Source: Desulfovibrionaceae bacterium (GTDB lineage Bacteria > Desulfobacterota > Desulfovibrionia > Desulfovibrionales > Desulfovibrionaceae). Taken from it: a stretch of DNA of 17,599 bases. The notes under the pieces were generated by a model, which worked only from the letters and a program-made list of their open reading frames with translations, made no database searches and was not told the DNA's origin. Both the position numbers and the translations under genes were made by a program. The stretch lies in NCBI GenBank assembly GCA_030539415.1, contig JAUNSE010000007.1, positions 1-17,599 on the forward strand. The letters run 5' to 3'. Below, one piece after another: positions 16,184 to 17,599 of this stretch (the stretch's first letter is position 1; every line of letters begins with the position of its first letter).

Positions 16184-16212
16184 GCTGTAGCAGAAACTTT
16201 TCGTCCTGTCTA
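16184..16212 (-). promoter_or_regulatory. Candidate internal promoter for rpmF
   Basis: On the minus strand, TAGACA (16212-16207, 5/6 to TTGACA, starting within the yceD stop codon) and TACAGC (16189-16184, 3/6) are 17 nt apart. Transcription would begin about 130 nt before rpmF. The long yceD-rpmF gap makes an extra promoter plausible, but the -10 is poor. Confidence 0.25.
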
Positions 16213-16764
16213 TGATTTTTCTACCTTCAGGCCGCGCAGGACGGCCAGCCTCGGGTCCCCCTCGTCCTTCGGGCAGGAGCAGGGTCCCTGATTGAGATCG
16301 GCTCCGCAGCGGGCGCACAGGCCCTTGCAGGAAGCCTTGCACAGCGGCGTCTGGGGCAGGGCCAGGGCGAACTGCTCCCAGGCGATGGCGCAGAGGTCGA
16401 GCAGCAGGGCGCCGTGCTCGAAGAGCAGATGATCGTCGCCCTCGCCGAACTCGGACCCGGCAACGTCCTCGCCCTCGTCGGGGCGCTGCGCGTAGTCCTC
16501 GAAGGGCGTGTCGAGGTCGATGACCGTGTCGGCCGTGCAGCGGCTGCAGGGCACGATGACCGAGGCCTTCAGGCGGCCGCGGACAAGCCAGCCCTCGTCC
16601 ATGGGGATGACGGTGACGTCCATTTCCGGGCTGCCCTGGAGACGGCAGTCCATGTCGAATTCCTTTATCGGATCCTCCCAGATGGAGGGATCGTCCACAA
16701 GATAGCTCTTCCCTTCGGGCTTGATGTCCTTCAGGGGGATGTGAAAGCGGTTTTTGTAAGGCAT
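16210..16764 (-). CDS. yceD: YceD/DUF177 family protein, large-subunit rRNA accumulation factor
   Basis: DUF177 (YceD) proteins are encoded next to rpmF across bacteria and have been linked to 23S rRNA accumulation; the molecular mechanism is not seen here. I start at the ATG at 16764, with GGAG about 7 nt upstream, giving 184 residues beginning MPYKNRFHIPLKDIKPEG. The frame is open well upstream, but that portion overlaps the exporter gene. The domain's cysteine pair CSRC (73-76) is present. So is the C-terminal cluster PLCKASCKGLCARCGADLN followed by GPCSC, which has the look of a metal-binding region. The acidic segment DEGEDVAGSEFGEGDD (96-111) is typical. Gap to rpmF 159 bp. Confidence 0.9.
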   Translation of the reverse strand: MPYKNRFHIPLKDIKPEGKSYLVDDPSIWEDPIKEFDMDCRLQGSPEMDVTVIPMDEGWLVRGRLKASVIVPCSRCTADTVIDLDTPFEDYAQRPDEGEDVAGSEFGEGDDHLLFEHGALLLDLCAIAWEQFALALPQTPLCKASCKGLCARCGADLNQGPCSCPKDEGDPRLAVLRGLKVEKS

Positions 16765-16784
16765 GTGTGCTCCATCCGGAACTG

Positions 16785-16804
16785 TTCGCGCCGCGCGGCG
16801 CGAA
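16785..16804. other. Perfect 20-bp palindrome between the exporter gene and yceD
   Basis: TTCGCGCCGCGCGGCGCGAA is its own reverse complement and lies in the 62-bp spacer, 20 bp before the yceD ATG. As RNA it folds to an 8-bp stem with a GCGC loop. No T-tract follows on the minus strand. It could be an operator for a dimeric repressor or an mRNA hairpin. Confidence 0.45.
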
Positions 16805-16826
16805 AGGAGAAAGAGGCGCTGTCCGC

Positions 16827-17453
16827 CTAGATCGAGGAGGCGAGCAGCAGAACCGCCAGGGTGACGAAAATCAGGGCGCAGGCCCGGTTCATGATGATCT
16901 GTCCGCGGTCGGTCTGGTTGAAGCGCGCGAAGATGCGGCCGGCCAGCACCGAGGTCGTGCCGAAGGCGACGGCCGTGGCCAGCATGAAGATGAGGCCGAG
17001 CTCGAAGCACTGCAGGCCGACGCTGCCTGAGGCCGGGTTGCAGAACTGCGGCAGCAGCGCCAGGAAGAACATGGTCACCTTGGGATTGGTGATGTTCATG
17101 ATGATGCCGCGCCGGTACAGGGCCGCGTAGCCGGCGAAGGGCGGCCGCTCGCCGCCGGCGCGCATGGCGCCGGCCCGCCAGGAGAGCCAGGCCAGCCACA
17201 GGAGGTAGCAGGCGCCGGCCGTCTTGATCAGCGTGAAGGCCAGGGGCGAGGCCATGATGAGGGCGGCGATGCCCAGGGAGACCAGGGCCGTGTGGAAGCA
17301 CAGGCCGGTGATGAGTCCGCACATGGTGGCCAGGCCCGCGCGCGTGCCGTGCAGGGCCGACTGGGTCAGGACGAAGACAATGTCCGGTCCCGGGGCGTAG
17401 CCCAGAAGCAGGGCCGTGGCGAAGAAGGAGAGGGCGGTGGAGAGTTCGATCAT
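16827..17453 (-). CDS. LysE/RhtB-family amino acid exporter
   Basis: Probable inner-membrane efflux protein for amino acids or derivatives. The 208-residue length is normal for the family. It has the N-terminal signature GYAPGPDIVFVLTQSALHG (PGPD at 21-24), a glycine-rich second segment (GLATMCGLITGL), and NITNPKVTMFFLALLPQF (NPK at 123-125), all hallmarks of LysE/RhtB proteins. About six hydrophobic segments can be seen. The substrate cannot be told from sequence. The ATG at 17453 overlaps the stop of the preceding gene as ATGA, so translation is probably coupled. Its Shine-Dalgarno is weak. It is upstream of yceD by 62 bp, but its function is unrelated to the ribosome and lipid genes that follow. 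Confidence 0.9.
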   Translation of the reverse strand: MIELSTALSFFATALLLGYAPGPDIVFVLTQSALHGTRAGLATMCGLITGLCFHTALVSLGIAALIMASPLAFTLIKTAGACYLLWLAWLSWRAGAMRAGGERPPFAGYAALYRRGIIMNITNPKVTMFFLALLPQFCNPASGSVGLQCFELGLIFMLATAVAFGTTSVLAGRIFARFNQTDRGQIIMNRACALIFVTLAVLLLASSI

Positions 17454-17599
17454 GATGCCTGGATGCCGGTTCGGGATGAGGGAGTGGGCGCGCCGGCGTT
17501 CGGCCCCTTTGCGGAGGCGGCGGACTCGAGGGCCCGTATCTTGGCCGCGGCCGGCAGCTTCTTGATGCGCGCCTCAAGGCGCAGGGCCTCGGAGCGGCA
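17450..17599 (-). CDS. 3' end of an unidentified gene cut by the right edge
   Basis: A minus-strand frame enters at the right edge and ends in TGA at 17452-17450, sharing ATGA with the exporter start. The 49 visible residues have GC-rich third positions like the other genes. They include a charged, helix-prone stretch (ALRLEARIKKLPAAAK, then IRALESAA) and end in a Pro/Ser/Thr-rich tail (GAPTPSSRTGIQAS). No family can be named from this fragment. Confidence 0.6.
   Translation of the reverse strand, partial: CRSEALRLEARIKKLPAAAKIRALESAASAKGPNAGAPTPSSRTGIQAS

Overview
The window looks like a piece of a chromosome from a high-GC, Gram-negative deltaproteobacterium, most probably a Desulfovibrio-type sulfate reducer (Desulfovibrionaceae). 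I base this on protein family resemblance and on the gene order dCMP deaminase-ribD-ribE-ribH-nusB-leuS-holA next to yceD-rpmF-plsX-fabH-fabG-acpP-fabF-glyA, which I recall from that group. No database search was possible.

Layout. (1) Positions 1-1295, plus strand: almost all of an NCS2 purine permease, cut by the left edge. (2) Positions 1296-2489: an intergenic stretch of about 1.2 kb. It holds three consecutive hairpins just after the permease, a possible unrecognised small basic protein on the minus strand (1787-1443) with a two-hairpin leader, and a strikingly AT-rich block at about 2191-2395. (3) Positions 2424-9605, minus strand: a tightly packed unit read right to left: dCMP deaminase, ribD, ribE, ribH, nusB, leuS, holA, ending in a terminator-like hairpin at 2462-2427. 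A candidate promoter lies at 9605-9577. (4) Positions 9703-17599, minus strand: a second long unit: an unidentified gene cut by the right edge, a LysE/RhtB-type exporter, yceD (DUF177), rpmF, plsX, fabH, fabG, acpP, fabF and glyA, closed by a strong intrinsic terminator at 9739-9703.

How the genes work together. PlsX, FabH, FabG, ACP and FabF form the core of type II fatty acid initiation and elongation and of phosphatidic acid precursor supply. YceD and L32 belong to large ribosomal subunit formation. GlyA supplies glycine and one-carbon units. RibD, RibE and RibH carry out the middle and last steps of riboflavin synthesis. The deaminase feeds dUMP production. NusB, LeuRS and the Pol III delta subunit serve transcription, translation and replication. 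This is a growth-linked housekeeping block.

Several starts had to be corrected from the longest open frame: glyA (GTG), fabG (TTG), ribE, rpmF, yceD and the deaminase. I see no mobile element, CRISPR array, tRNA or rRNA. The least explained part is 1296-2489; the remaining curiosities are hairpins and palindromes in operon spacers.
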